DNA from: Donghicola eburneus
GTDB taxonomy: Bacteria > Pseudomonadota > Alphaproteobacteria > Rhodobacterales > Rhodobacteraceae
Assembly: GCF_900115865.1 (NCBI RefSeq)
Contig: NZ_FOXY01000001.1
Span: forward strand, 248,001-312,000
Length of the DNA: 64,000 nucleotides
Direction of reading: 5' to 3'
The notes below the pieces were generated by a model. It did not search any database. It worked only from the letters and a program-made list of their open reading frames with translations, and was not told where the DNA came from. Of this stretch, positions 16,891 through 25,522 are shown in pieces. The position numbers and the translations under genes were made by a program. Position 1 is the first letter of the stretch, and every line of letters begins with the position of its first letter.

Positions 16891-19800
16891 TTATCGTCGC
16901 CGGATCGCGCGCGCGAATTCCGGCGAAGCGTGCTTGATTACATCGGCTTGGGGCCGCTCATGCGCGGACCGTATATCCGCCCCGATGTCGAGAAGGTTCT
17001 CGTAAATCTGTTCGGGCCGCATGGGCACCGCATGCAGGAACCCTTGCTGCAAGACGGCGCGCATATGGTGGACGATGCGGGCCTGTTGGTCGGTCTCCAC
17101 CCCTTCGACAATGGTGCGGATGCCCAGTTTCATCGCCATGATCGCGGTCGAACGCAAGACTTCGCGGGTCTTGGGGCCGGTCTCGATTTGTTGGACCAAG
17201 GATTTGTCGATCTTGATGATGTCGATCGGGAATTCTGTCAGCCGGTTCAGGTTGCTCGCCTCTACCCCGAAATCGTCTAGCGCGATCTGGATACCATGTT
17301 CGCGCAAGAGGTCGAGGTTGTGTAGCACGTCATGCATCGCCACACGCTCTGTCAGGGACCGCTCGGACAGTTCGATGACGAAGACGCGGTTGGGATTGTC
17401 GCGGATGGACTCGAAGCGTTGGATCAGGTCCTCGGCGGCCCCCTTTGCGCTCAGCTCTTCGACGCGGTGATTGAAAGAGATGTAGCGGTCGTCAAAGTAC
17501 GCCAAGTCCTGCAGCAACCCCGCGCGCATCTTCCATGAGATATCGCTAAAGGGTTTGTTCTTGGTCACCTCGACCAGTTTAGCGCCAAAGACCTCGGGCG
17601 AGACCGTGGTGCCGTCGGCGCGTTTCCAGCGGATCAGTGCCTCGAAGCCGGTGATGAAGTTGCGGTGGGTGTCCATGATGGGCTGGACGACATAGTACAT
17701 CTCGTCATCCAGCAGGGCCTGTCGGATATCATGTTCGGTGACAAAGCTGCCTTTGCTTTCGCTGCTTTTCAAGTAGGCCGGCGTGGCCATGGTCACCTGA
17801 TTGCGACCGCCTGTCTTTGAATCCTCTAGGGCAACATCCGCCACCGCGAGCGCGTCCGAAAGCCCGCCGATCCCATCAAGGAGCGCGACACCGATACTGG
17901 CGGTACGCGATACAGGCCCGCGTTCTGTCGGCACTTGGTTCTTGGCGATCGCGTCCAACAGCTGTTGCGCGTATGTCTGGCAGTCCTCCCACCCTTCGAA
18001 GTCGCGCAGGATCAGAAACTCTTCGCCGCCCAATCGACCGATGATCTCTGTGTCTGCTGCAATACCGTCGAGCGTCTTGCCCAAGGCGCGCAGCAGACGG
18101 TCCCCAGCTTCGTGGCCAAAGGTGTCGTTCACGGATTTGAAGTGATCCAGATCGATCAGATAGAGCGCTTGGGTCTGCTCTGGGTCCTTGTCGGCGAGCG
18201 CTTGCTTGATCCCCCGCCGCGACAGGATGCCGGTCAGATCGTCATGGTTCAGCTGCCTCTCCAGTTTTCTGCGGGCCTGTTCGATTTTGGTGATGTCGAT
18301 GTAATTGAAGACAATGAATGGGTTTTCTTCTTCGTTCAGAGACACGACGCTGTAGTTCACCTGATAGCGGTGCCCGTGGTGATGGGGCTGCTCTGGTAGA
18401 AACATGCTGCCATAGGGTTTGGTTTTAAGGATGCCCCTGAATTCATCCATGGCGCGCTTGATCCGCCCATGCTCGCTTGGAGTGAAAATTTCCTCGACTG
18501 TGCGGCCGGGCAGATCGTGGATGTCTTCGAGCAGAATGATGCCCCGTTGCAGTTTGAAAAAGGCGTGGTTCACATAGGCCAAGCGGTCAGGCTCTCCCAT
18601 TGCCCATGCGACCGCCGGAACAGACTGGCTTTCGAATAATGTGGTCAGCTCTGCTTGACGCTTTTGCAGGTTCACCGAGGCTGTGATGTCAAAGATGTTC
18701 AAGAGCACCAGGTTGCCCATGTCGCCGCGTAGATCGACGATGTGACAGCTGGCGCTGAAGTGCCGGTCTTTGTGATCGTCAAGCGACAACGTCACGCTCT
18801 GACCGTCGCTCTTGGCAAAGGCCGCTGCGACCTCGGTTTGAAGTTGGCGGATTGACTGCGAGATCGTCTTTGAAAATTTGCTAGAGACCGCAGAGGCGGG
18901 GTGCTCGAAATGGGCTGGCGTTTCCTCGGGGTCGCAGAAATACGCGGCTGCAAATTCGGAAAATGCCTCATTCGCGTAGACAAAGGCCTTGGTATCTGCG
19001 CGCCAGACCAGTGCCGCGACCGGCTGCCTGTGCAGCACGCCGTTCAGTTGAACCGCCTCTTCCTTGGTGTTTCGCAGGGCAAGGTTGGCGGTGTCGACTT
19101 CTGCCAGCGCGGTTTCCAGAGCCAGATTTGCAGTCACCACGTCGGTCACGTCATGCAAAGTGGTGATAGTGATGCTTCGGCCTAGGCTAATCTCAGCAAG
19201 AGTTTCGCTGAGTTGATAATATTGGGGATCCTTGTCGTCGAAAAAGACTTGGATCGGGACCTGATCGCCGGTCTCGCCATGTGCGTCGATCCTCATCTTG
19301 CTTTGGTCCGCAGCATGAATGTCAAAGGGCTGCCCCAGTTCGGTGGCCAACCCAATATGTTCAAACAGCGCCTTGGCTGCTGAATTCAACTGGATCAACT
19401 GCCCGATTTTATCGCGGATAAAAATGGGCGTGGTCGCGTGGTGGATATAGGCCAGCGCCAGTTGTTGCATCACGCTCAGTTCGTCTTGCAACAGCTGCAT
19501 TCGCTGATCTTTTTCATTAAGCAGGGTGATGGACTTCTGCCGTTCTTCACGGGTATGGGCCAAATCCCCTCTGGCTGCGGTCAGTTGTTGGCGGCTTTGG
19601 TGCAGGCGGTCAAACGCACTGCGGAGGTCTTGGAACTGGGCGTCGAGTTGTTGTGTCTTGGTTGCGACTACAGATTGGGACCACTCGCCAAAGATCGTTA
19701 AATTGACAAAACACAGCAGGAACAGAACGTACTCGATGAGATTTGGTACGGGGGCATAGAGTGGGCTGGCTGCGATGATCGTGCCATTCATCAGCGCGAG

Positions 19801-20244
19801 TACACGCGCTTTGACGTGAGAGAGGATACCGTACCCGAAGGACACAGCCACCATCAGGGAAAGAGACGCCACCAAACCCCAGTCGTGTATGGCAAAAACC
19901 ATCGTGGCCGAGGCGAAAAACAGCGATACCTCGGTGATTAGAGTGCGCGTTTGGGTCTGGCGTTTAGTCCCGATCAACATTGCGGCAAAGAGGGCGGCAC
20001 AAAGAAAGCCGAAGAATTGAATGGTCAGCCCGAAATAAGCGAAATCGATCGCAGCGCAGATCAGAGGCGCAAGCGGAAATGACCCCAGAAACAAGCGTTT
20101 CGGCGTAAAGGCAGCGTCTTTCTGTCCTTCGTGAAGGGACAAATTGCGTTCCGTCTTTCTCCGCAGTGGCCCAAGGGCCAAGTGCTCTGTGTGGTGCGGC
20201 CGCCCGAAAATGCGGGGCAGCCAGAGACGTCTGAAAACAGGCAC
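16891..20244 (-). CDS. Membrane sensor with PAS domains, GGDEF and EAL (c-di-GMP turnover)
   Basis: Up to 1117 residues. About 48 to 205 holds several membrane helices, then a coiled coil, three PAS-like regions (about 265-370, 400-510 and 525-660), GGDEF and EAL. The synthase motif reads GGEEF (about residue 740) and looks active. The allosteric RxxD site that should precede it is absent. In the EAL domain FEALIRWKR, VIELSERSL, ALDDFGVEAS, IKIDKSL and VEGVET are present, so hydrolysis is possible. The product could make and break cyclic di-GMP in response to a signal sensed by the PAS or membrane part. The GTG start at 20244 has no ribosome site, so the N terminus may be shorter. Confidence 0.87.
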   Translation of the reverse strand: MPVFRRLWLPRIFGRPHHTEHLALGPLRRKTERNLSLHEGQKDAAFTPKRLFLGSFPLAPLICAAIDFAYFGLTIQFFGFLCAALFAAMLIGTKRQTQTRTLITEVSLFFASATMVFAIHDWGLVASLSLMVAVSFGYGILSHVKARVLALMNGTIIAASPLYAPVPNLIEYVLFLLCFVNLTIFGEWSQSVVATKTQQLDAQFQDLRSAFDRLHQSRQQLTAARGDLAHTREERQKSITLLNEKDQRMQLLQDELSVMQQLALAYIHHATTPIFIRDKIGQLIQLNSAAKALFEHIGLATELGQPFDIHAADQSKMRIDAHGETGDQVPIQVFFDDKDPQYYQLSETLAEISLGRSITITTLHDVTDVVTANLALETALAEVDTANLALRNTKEEAVQLNGVLHRQPVAALVWRADTKAFVYANEAFSEFAAAYFCDPEETPAHFEHPASAVSSKFSKTISQSIRQLQTEVAAAFAKSDGQSVTLSLDDHKDRHFSASCHIVDLRGDMGNLVLLNIFDITASVNLQKRQAELTTLFESQSVPAVAWAMGEPDRLAYVNHAFFKLQRGIILLEDIHDLPGRTVEEIFTPSEHGRIKRAMDEFRGILKTKPYGSMFLPEQPHHHGHRYQVNYSVVSLNEEENPFIVFNYIDITKIEQARRKLERQLNHDDLTGILSRRGIKQALADKDPEQTQALYLIDLDHFKSVNDTFGHEAGDRLLRALGKTLDGIAADTEIIGRLGGEEFLILRDFEGWEDCQTYAQQLLDAIAKNQVPTERGPVSRTASIGVALLDGIGGLSDALAVADVALEDSKTGGRNQVTMATPAYLKSSESKGSFVTEHDIRQALLDDEMYYVVQPIMDTHRNFITGFEALIRWKRADGTTVSPEVFGAKLVEVTKNKPFSDISWKMRAGLLQDLAYFDDRYISFNHRVEELSAKGAAEDLIQRFESIRDNPNRVFVIELSERSLTERVAMHDVLHNLDLLREHGIQIALDDFGVEASNLNRLTEFPIDIIKIDKSLVQQIETGPKTREVLRSTAIMAMKLGIRTIVEGVETDQQARIVHHMRAVLQQGFLHAVPMRPEQIYENLLDIGADIRSAHERPQADVIKHASPEFARAIRRR

Positions 20245-20312
20245 TCGCTACACACGGCGCAGGGCCGAAACGGGGCACCTGCGGGGAAAAGGGAACTGGT
20301 TACTGTTTGTCA

Positions 20313-20338
20313 GGCGCGGTGCACTGCAGCACCGCGCC
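20313..20338 (-). terminator. Hairpin directly after the CheB-CheR gene
   Basis: The 10-bp perfect inverted repeat GGCGCGGTGC/GCACCGCGCC with a 6-nt loop abuts the stop codon of the CheB-CheR gene. It lies upstream of the GGDEF-EAL gene on the same strand. There is no T run. Confidence 0.5.
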
Positions 20339-22789
20339 TTAGGTATTGGAAATCGGGGTAAAGGAGACCGAGATCAACTGTGATCCGCTCTGCTTTTCCG
20401 CAGCCAGAACGACGGTGCACTGGTTGTCGTCATCCCCAAGCACCATATTGACCGCGTCACCGCCCCAGCCTGCGGGGCCAAAGAGGATGTTGGTGACCTC
20501 ACCGACATCAATGGTCCAACGCAGATCGCTGAACTTCAGCCCGTCCAATGCGCCCGTCTTGTTCGAGATGGCGCAACCCGTGCTTTGCCCGAACAGGATT
20601 TCACCGTCCTGCGACAGCACCATCACATCACCGCTCATGACAGAGCGTAGGGCGGTCAGCGTTTGCTGCGCCGTGTTGAGAATGGCTGATTTTGCCAGAA
20701 CTTCGTCATTGACGGTCAAGAGCTCTTCGTTGGTGGATTGAAGCTCTTCGTTGGTGGTTTGCAGTTCCTCGTTCGAACTCTGCAGCTCTTCGTTGGAGCT
20801 TTGCAGTTCCTCGTTGGCCAGCTGTAGCGCCTCATTGGCCTGTTCCAGCTCTTGAACAGCGTTATGCAGCGCTTCTTTCAGATAGATGATCTCATGATGC
20901 GCGTCGCTCAGTCCGACATCCGCGTCGTCCGTATGCCCCTCAATAAAGACGATGGCGACGGTGATGCCCAGATTGTTCCGCGGCACCGAGAATGCTTGGG
21001 TGTAATAGCGCCGGATTTCGCCTGTCTCTGGATCTGGCATCTCGATCGGGACGATGTTCATCCGGACATGCTGTTTGGAAACAGAAGACACACTTGCTTT
21101 CATTGCGTCGGCGATCTCGGACTCGAAAAAGTCATCAATCGTGCCGCCCACCAAACCGGTACGCAGTTTGAAGATGTGGCGCAGCTTTTCCGAGATATAG
21201 GCCAACTTTCGGCGATCCGTGATCCCGATAAAGGACTTCTGAAACAACACATTCAGCAGGTTGAGAGTCGGGTCCGCCAGCGGCGTTGCCTCTTTTGGCG
21301 GTGTCTTGCGGGCCGTGTCACTGGCAACAGGATTACGAAAATTTGGTAGGGTCATAGAAAGGCCGGAATAGTAATTCGCGCTCATAGACCGGCAGAACAC
21401 CTTGGCACGCAGATCAAGCGTTTCGAAGCCGCTCTCCTCGCCAAGCGCTTCGGCCTGACCCAAGAACAATAGCCCGCCGCGGTTGAGCGAGTAGCGGAAA
21501 ATACGACTGAACGTGGCTTGGCTCGTCGCGTTGTAATAGATCATCAGGTTGCGGCACGAAATCAGGTCGATCCGAGAAAAGGGCGCGTCCGTGCCAAGCC
21601 CGTGTTTGGAAAACGTGACCATGTCGCGCAGGTTGTCTTTGACCTGATAGATACCGTCCCGATAAACGAAACAGCGGTTCACCACATGAGACGGGATGCC
21701 GGAAATTTCGCGCACGTCGTATTCCGCGCGCCGCGCATCGGCCAATGCCTTTTCATCCAGATCTGTCGCAAAGATCTGAACCCCAAGCTGCATTCCATTG
21801 GCATCAATGAGTTCGCTGGCCAGCATGGCGATGCTATAAGCCTCTTGCCCCGAGCTACAGCCAACGCACCAAGCACGGAAGGTACTGCCAGGGTCCATCT
21901 GCTGAAGGTAAGCGAGCAGGTGCTTGCGCAGCACTTCAAACGCTTGGTAGTCCCTAAAGAATTCGGTTACCGGAACTAACAACTCTTGCTGCAGAGCATG
22001 AGGCTCTTCGTCATTGACCGACATGAACTCGAAGTAGTCTTCGTAGCTCTTGATCCCCAAGGCTGACATGCGGCGTTTGACGCGCCGTTCGGTCGTCGAG
22101 CGTTTGTAATCTGAAAAGTCGACGCCGGTTTCTTGATGCACCGTGTCTGTGATCGAGCGCAGCACCTGACTGTCGCGGAAATCCCGTCCACCGCCGACTT
22201 CCTTGAGCATCGACAGGTCGCCCATGCTGAGCAGTTCGGCAAAGCGGTCGGTCGTGACAACCAAATCATATTGGTTCTTGTGGATCGCCGCGAAGGGCAT
22301 GCCGTTATAACGCGCGCTTTCAGGGTCTTGGACGACGACAATGACACCAGCCTCGCGCAGTTCCGATAGGTACTCGGACCCATCCGTCCCTGTTCCCGAA
22401 AACACCGCTGCCACGTAGTTGGTGTCGGGCAAGCCCCGCTCGGCCTCTTTGGCCATCGAGTGAAACAGGCGGTTTATGCTGGGCTTGGGGCCAACCTTCT
22501 CGCTGGCCTTCAGCAGTCGGATCACACCGTTCTCTAGGATCACATCAGAATTAGGGGGCGTGATGTAAATTGTGCCGGGGGCAGGGGCGACGTCAGCCTC
22601 TAACGTGTGCACTTGCAACGAGGTTTGGCGCGAAATCAATTGAGTTAAGACAGAGCTATTATGCGGTGCTAGGTGCTGGGCCACGATGACCGAGAGGGTG
22701 GCGTCGGTCGACAATGCTGCCATGAACTCGGACAAAGCTTCGAGCCCGCCAGCCGACGCCCCGATTGCAACAATGGTATTCTCCGTCAT
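20339..22789 (-). CDS. CheB-CheR fusion with coiled coil and PAS-like tail
   Basis: 816 residues. Residues 1 to 185 are a CheB methylesterase domain with the triad visible: Ser 12 in IGASAGGLEAL, His 39 in AQHLAP and Asp 136 in SGTGTDG. Residues about 205 to 470 are a CheR methyltransferase (EFFRDYQAF; SAM motif VGCSSGQEAYSIAML; FSRIDLISCRNLMIY). Then come a PAS-like region, a heptad coiled coil of NEELQSS units (about 640-695) and a further PAS-like tail. There is no receiver domain before CheB and no kinase. Such fusions act with atypical signalling systems rather than flagellar chemotaxis. It lies downstream of the hybrid kinase on the same strand, with a 145-bp gap. Confidence 0.88.
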   Translation of the reverse strand: MTENTIVAIGASAGGLEALSEFMAALSTDATLSVIVAQHLAPHNSSVLTQLISRQTSLQVHTLEADVAPAPGTIYITPPNSDVILENGVIRLLKASEKVGPKPSINRLFHSMAKEAERGLPDTNYVAAVFSGTGTDGSEYLSELREAGVIVVVQDPESARYNGMPFAAIHKNQYDLVVTTDRFAELLSMGDLSMLKEVGGGRDFRDSQVLRSITDTVHQETGVDFSDYKRSTTERRVKRRMSALGIKSYEDYFEFMSVNDEEPHALQQELLVPVTEFFRDYQAFEVLRKHLLAYLQQMDPGSTFRAWCVGCSSGQEAYSIAMLASELIDANGMQLGVQIFATDLDEKALADARRAEYDVREISGIPSHVVNRCFVYRDGIYQVKDNLRDMVTFSKHGLGTDAPFSRIDLISCRNLMIYYNATSQATFSRIFRYSLNRGGLLFLGQAEALGEESGFETLDLRAKVFCRSMSANYYSGLSMTLPNFRNPVASDTARKTPPKEATPLADPTLNLLNVLFQKSFIGITDRRKLAYISEKLRHIFKLRTGLVGGTIDDFFESEIADAMKASVSSVSKQHVRMNIVPIEMPDPETGEIRRYYTQAFSVPRNNLGITVAIVFIEGHTDDADVGLSDAHHEIIYLKEALHNAVQELEQANEALQLANEELQSSNEELQSSNEELQTTNEELQSTNEELLTVNDEVLAKSAILNTAQQTLTALRSVMSGDVMVLSQDGEILFGQSTGCAISNKTGALDGLKFSDLRWTIDVGEVTNILFGPAGWGGDAVNMVLGDDDNQCTVVLAAEKQSGSQLISVSFTPISNT
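20700..20855 (-). repeat. 21-nt tandem repeats encoding NEELQ heptads
   Basis: About seven copies of a 21-nt unit encode AN/SN/TN-EELQ-xx heptads in frame. The units differ at third positions, so they are conserved for the coiled coil rather than recently duplicated. Confidence 0.7.
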
Positions 22790-22934
22790 TCCGACCCTGT
22801 CCCGTTATGCCCCGAGCGCCCTTCAAAGCACGCGCCTCGTGCGTGGTACTCTTTCCACGACTTGTTGTTTGCATCATGCAACTTTCGATGGTTGCGCGCT
22901 ACTAAAATACATATCCGAAATTGCATAAAATAAC

Positions 22935-25073
22935 TTACTGGTTTTTAGTGCTGAATGCTGCGTCTGCGGGTTCCGGTGAACGAGCGAGCAAGCTTTTTGC
23001 GCGCGATATCAGCGTCTCGGTTTGGTTGCCCTTGCCAAAAATCTCGACATTCAAGTGGGCGAATGCCTCGGTCGCCCATTCCGGCGTTTTGGTAAAGACG
23101 ATGACGGGCACGTCTGGCTGAAGCTCATGCGTGGCAGCGGCGATATCCTTGCCGCTTTGCTCTTCACCCAAGTCGTAGTCTGTGATGACCAGATCGTACT
23201 GGTGGGTCTGAAGCGACAGTAGGGCGGCCTTGGCAGAATGACTTTGGTGCGTTGCGATGCCGATCTTGGCGAATTGCCGCTCCAGCAAGCGGGTGACCAT
23301 CATGCTGTCATCAACCAAGAGCACCCGTGCAGAAGCATGTAACGTTTGCGCTGTCTGCATCAGCGGTTCTGCTGAATGGTGCGCGGGTAGGTGGATCGAC
23401 ACCTCGGCACCGCGCCCTGCGCGGTTTGACAGCTGAACATAGCCCCCCATATCGACCGCAACCGAATGCACGATGGACAGTCCAAGGCCGTAGCCTTCGG
23501 CAGATCGGGTCGGGGCACTGCTGCGCGAGCCTGCGATGATCTCTTGTGGGAAGCCGGGGCCCGTATCGGTGACGCGGAACACCCACCCCGGAATGCTAGG
23601 GTGCAATTCCTCGCTGTCCAAGTGAACGGTGATCTGACCATCCTGTCCGGCAGCGACAAGAGCGTTGCGCGCGTTCACCACCAGATTGATCAGCGCCGCG
23701 AGCACTGCGTTTGGACTGCCTGTCAGCCGGGCTCCTGCTGGTGCTTTGCGTACATCAATCAGAATTTGGTCCTGTGCGATCCCGTCGGACAAGCTGCGCA
23801 ACATTGTTAGAACGTCCGACGCCTCGAAATTTGTGACTTCGTCCCGCCCCGCTGTCGCAAAATCCAGAAGGCGCTTTGCAAGCTTGTCGCTCACAGAGAG
23901 CGCGGACAGGGCATTTGTAATCAGGGCGGGTGTTGATCCACCAAGGTCCTGACCTTTGAGCCGTTCCAGGGTGAACCGCAGCGTCGCGTTCACGTTGCGC
24001 ACATCGTGCACCACGCTGCGCGCCACTTGCCCCAGCACCAGGATGTTACGATTTTGGTCCTCTAGTTTCTCTGCAACCATGTTCTGGGTGACATCCGTGA
24101 TCTCGATCACAGCGCCGCCTTGATTTTGGTTCGACAATGGCGCCGAGAAAATCCGCAGGTAACGCTGTGATTGGTCCGGAAATGTATAAAGACTGATTTC
24201 GCTATCGACCTTCCTGCCCAGAAAGGCGCGCAGCAATGGATCATCCAACGCGATTTCAGGAAAGGTTTCGAGCATTCGGTCAACCAAGGGCACAGACTGA
24301 CGCTCGATCAGGGCACCGAACATGGCGCGCCCTTTGCGGTTCGTGACTTCGACTTCGCCGTCCGATCCCAGCTTGAAAATTGCGCCTCCGACGTCTTCGA
24401 TCATTTCCGATGTGCGGCGGTTCTCCTCCACGGCGGCTCGGAAAATGCGGCTGCGGTTGCGAGCATAGATCAGCAATCCGGCCGTCGCCGTAATGGCACT
24501 GATGAAAGAGATCGCTGCCCCAACGCTTAGCACGATCTTGCGTGATTCCATCTGAGACAAAGTCTCTGTCATCTGGTCCCGATTGCTTTGCAGCAGATTG
24601 AGCAAAGCCTGAACGGCGAAGTCGTCGTTTACCCTGACAATCGGGTCGATATCCAAGGGTTGCCGCAGTTCGGTCTGACGAAGAAATTCGGCATTTTCTG
24701 TATATTCATTAAGCGTTTCCCCAAGGTTCTTGATCTCGTTTGTCAGGTCTGGGAAATGCTGTTCGGTCTGCTCGATCAGCGCTTTGATCGCCAAAGCATT
24801 CTGGCCAAAGGCATCTAGGTAACGGTCTTTTTCATCGGGACGCAGGACGGCATTTTTGAAATTGTGGATAAAGCCGCCATAGCCCAACTGATTGTTTAAG
24901 CGCACCAGAATGATGTCAGCTTGAACGATTTTTTGCTGAAAGGCCTGCTGTCGATGCAAGATATTCAGTGCGGTGAATCCCGTGAAAAAGAGGATGCACG
25001 TAAAGACGGAAATCCATAGCAGTCCGACGCCCCAAACATATGTTGGTTTGCGGCCTGTAGGTGCGGCCATCAT
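22935..25073 (-). CDS. Membrane hybrid histidine kinase with C-terminal receiver
   Basis: 712 residues. Two membrane helices (about 13-35 and 180-205) bracket a helical periplasmic sensor region. A PAS-like domain follows (about 225-335). The dimerisation helix has the unusual H-box RSVVHDVRNVNATLR (His about 358). The ATP-binding domain shows INLVVNARNAL, DTGPGFP and GYGLGLSIVHS. The C terminus is a receiver domain (VLLVDDSMMV, phospho-acceptor Asp in VITDYDLG). The stop overlaps nothing downstream, but its start overlaps the stop of the lone receiver gene by 4 bp, so the two are coupled. It probably feeds a phosphorelay in this island. Confidence 0.87.
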   Translation of the reverse strand: MMAAPTGRKPTYVWGVGLLWISVFTCILFFTGFTALNILHRQQAFQQKIVQADIILVRLNNQLGYGGFIHNFKNAVLRPDEKDRYLDAFGQNALAIKALIEQTEQHFPDLTNEIKNLGETLNEYTENAEFLRQTELRQPLDIDPIVRVNDDFAVQALLNLLQSNRDQMTETLSQMESRKIVLSVGAAISFISAITATAGLLIYARNRSRIFRAAVEENRRTSEMIEDVGGAIFKLGSDGEVEVTNRKGRAMFGALIERQSVPLVDRMLETFPEIALDDPLLRAFLGRKVDSEISLYTFPDQSQRYLRIFSAPLSNQNQGGAVIEITDVTQNMVAEKLEDQNRNILVLGQVARSVVHDVRNVNATLRFTLERLKGQDLGGSTPALITNALSALSVSDKLAKRLLDFATAGRDEVTNFEASDVLTMLRSLSDGIAQDQILIDVRKAPAGARLTGSPNAVLAALINLVVNARNALVAAGQDGQITVHLDSEELHPSIPGWVFRVTDTGPGFPQEIIAGSRSSAPTRSAEGYGLGLSIVHSVAVDMGGYVQLSNRAGRGAEVSIHLPAHHSAEPLMQTAQTLHASARVLLVDDSMMVTRLLERQFAKIGIATHQSHSAKAALLSLQTHQYDLVITDYDLGEEQSGKDIAAATHELQPDVPVIVFTKTPEWATEAFAHLNVEIFGKGNQTETLISRAKSLLARSPEPADAAFSTKNQ

Positions 25074-25459
25074 CCGACCTTCTTGGCCTGTTTCAGCAGC
25101 CGATTGATCACAGCGAGCAGATCGGCAGGGTCAATCGTTTTCTTTATCTTCTCGTCGGCCTTTTCCATCCCGATCTCCATCAAGGGAGTCTCGAACAGGA
25201 AATCACGGCCTGTGCAGACGATTGTGGGCAGGTTCGGGTAAAGATCTTTGATCTGGTGCAGCAAGCTCACTCCGCCGCCGCCGGGCATGACCACATCCAG
25301 AATGGCCAGATCCACCGTATGAGAGGCGAGGTGATCCAGCGCCTCTTGCGCTGTCTCTGTCGTTTTGACCGAATGGCCCCAATCCCCGAGAAGCGCAGAC
25401 AACGCCAGTGAATACATCGGATCATCGTCACAAAGTAGAAGTCGCGCCATCTCAGTCAT
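25070..25459 (-). CDS. Single-domain response regulator
   Basis: 129 residues, a receiver domain only. The acidic pocket is LLCDDDP (Asp 11-13), the phospho-acceptor is Asp 55 in LAILDVVMPGGGG, and VCTGRD replaces the usual conserved Thr strand. There is no output domain, so it would pass phosphate or act by protein contact. It is first in a leftward pair with the hybrid kinase (ATGA overlap) and is divergent from the second CheB-CheR gene. Confidence 0.85.
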   Translation of the reverse strand: MTEMARLLLCDDDPMYSLALSALLGDWGHSVKTTETAQEALDHLASHTVDLAILDVVMPGGGGVSLLHQIKDLYPNLPTIVCTGRDFLFETPLMEIGMEKADEKIKKTIDPADLLAVINRLLKQAKKVG

Positions 25460-25522
25460 CCTCCGGCATTTTTGCCGGCTCTATCGTTCGTACATATTAA
25501 TCAACCTATCGACGCATATTAT

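Noticed and set aside
20700-20855. CRISPR-like or minisatellite array
   Set aside because: The 21-nt periodicity is in frame inside a coding region and encodes a coiled-coil heptad; there are no spacers.
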